Of a stretch of 64,000 nucleotides of DNA, positions 63,878-64,000 are shown piece after piece. Source of the stretch: Callaeas wilsoni (lineage: Eukaryota > Chordata > Aves > Passeriformes > Callaeidae); assembly GCA_013398955.1 (NCBI GenBank), contig VWPU01009686.1, positions 209,650 through 273,649 on the forward strand, given 5' to 3'. Positions within the stretch are counted from its first letter, which is position 1, and every line of letters starts with the position of its first letter. Both the position numbers and the translations under genes were made by a program. Under the pieces are notes generated by a model that searched no databases, was not told where the DNA came from, and saw nothing but the letters and a program-made list of their open reading frames with translations.

Positions 63878-64000
63878 GCCGGTTTTGGGGGGGAGGGAGG
63901 CCGGCGGCGAGAGCTGGCGCGGGCAGCCCCTCCAGCGGGGCTGCGGCCAGCGGCCGGGCTGCCCGCTCCCGCACGGGGCTCAGCTTCCTGAGGGAAGCGG
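63878..64000. promoter_or_regulatory. Start of a CpG island, cut by the window edge
   Basis: Fourteen CpG dinucleotides occur in the last 123 bases, with G+C near 80% (for example GGCCGGCGGCGAGAGC, TGGCGCGGGC, GCTGCGGCCAGCGGCCGGG, CCCGCTCCCGCACGGGG). GC-box-like GGGGGGGAGGGAGG lies at about 63886-63900. In birds such a block normally marks a promoter or first exon. The gene and its strand cannot be told from this edge. Confidence 0.7.

Noticed and set aside
1..64000. Search for a prokaryotic-type system such as CRISPR, phage, operon or toxin-antitoxin
   Set aside because: No ribosome-binding-site-led gene series, no spaced direct repeats and no long contiguous frames. The repeats are vertebrate (avian) retroelements.

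Overview
This window looks like non-coding DNA from a bird nuclear genome. The base composition is AT-rich and mostly CpG-poor, and I recognise no protein-coding exon, tRNA, rRNA, CRISPR array or bacterial-type operon. The avian call rests on the repeats. There are several CR1 LINE 3' ends carrying the 8-bp ATTCTATG-type tail, and three solo LTRs of endogenous retrovirus families that I know from bird genomes (one ERVL-type copy, and two copies of a second family). The mix of LTRs and the CR1 copy at 45.4 kb feels more neoavian than galliform, but that is inference from memory.

Layout, left to right. 0-12.9 kb is unique-looking AT-rich DNA with a minus-strand CR1 3' end (0.8 kb), a plus-strand CR1 fragment (6.0 kb) and an old CR1/L3-like ORF2 scrap (9.2 kb). 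It also holds an 18-bp perfect palindrome (4.6 kb) and a long interrupted hairpin (6.56 kb). A minus-strand solo LTR lies at 12.95-13.46 kb. A 1.4-kb decayed CR1/L3-like ORF2 remnant lies at 17.5-18.9 kb, and two short CR1 tails lie at 21.0 and 21.4 kb. 21.5-45.4 kb is mostly unique sequence with short ancient remnants (CR1/L3-like at 32.2 and 37.7 kb, a MIR-like SINE at 36.0 kb) and simple repeats. A well-preserved 0.73-kb CR1 lies at 45.45-46.18 kb, followed by an ERVL-type solo LTR at 47.01-47.84 kb. A CpG-retaining block at about 50.8-51.2 kb is a candidate enhancer. Another CR1/L3-like remnant lies at 53.6-54.06 kb, and the second solo LTR of the 13-kb family, in opposite orientation and with perfect 5-bp target duplications, lies at 59.00-59.57 kb. 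From about 62 kb CpG density rises, and the last ~120 bases form the start of a CpG island, so a gene promoter probably lies at or just beyond the right edge.

No genes can be shown to act together here. The best reading is an intergenic region or large intron upstream or downstream of a CpG-island gene. Open frames up to 184 codons exist, but none carries a recognisable domain and most sit in stop-poor pyrimidine-rich or repeat-derived sequence. Repeat identities come from recognition of family sequence, not from an alignment.
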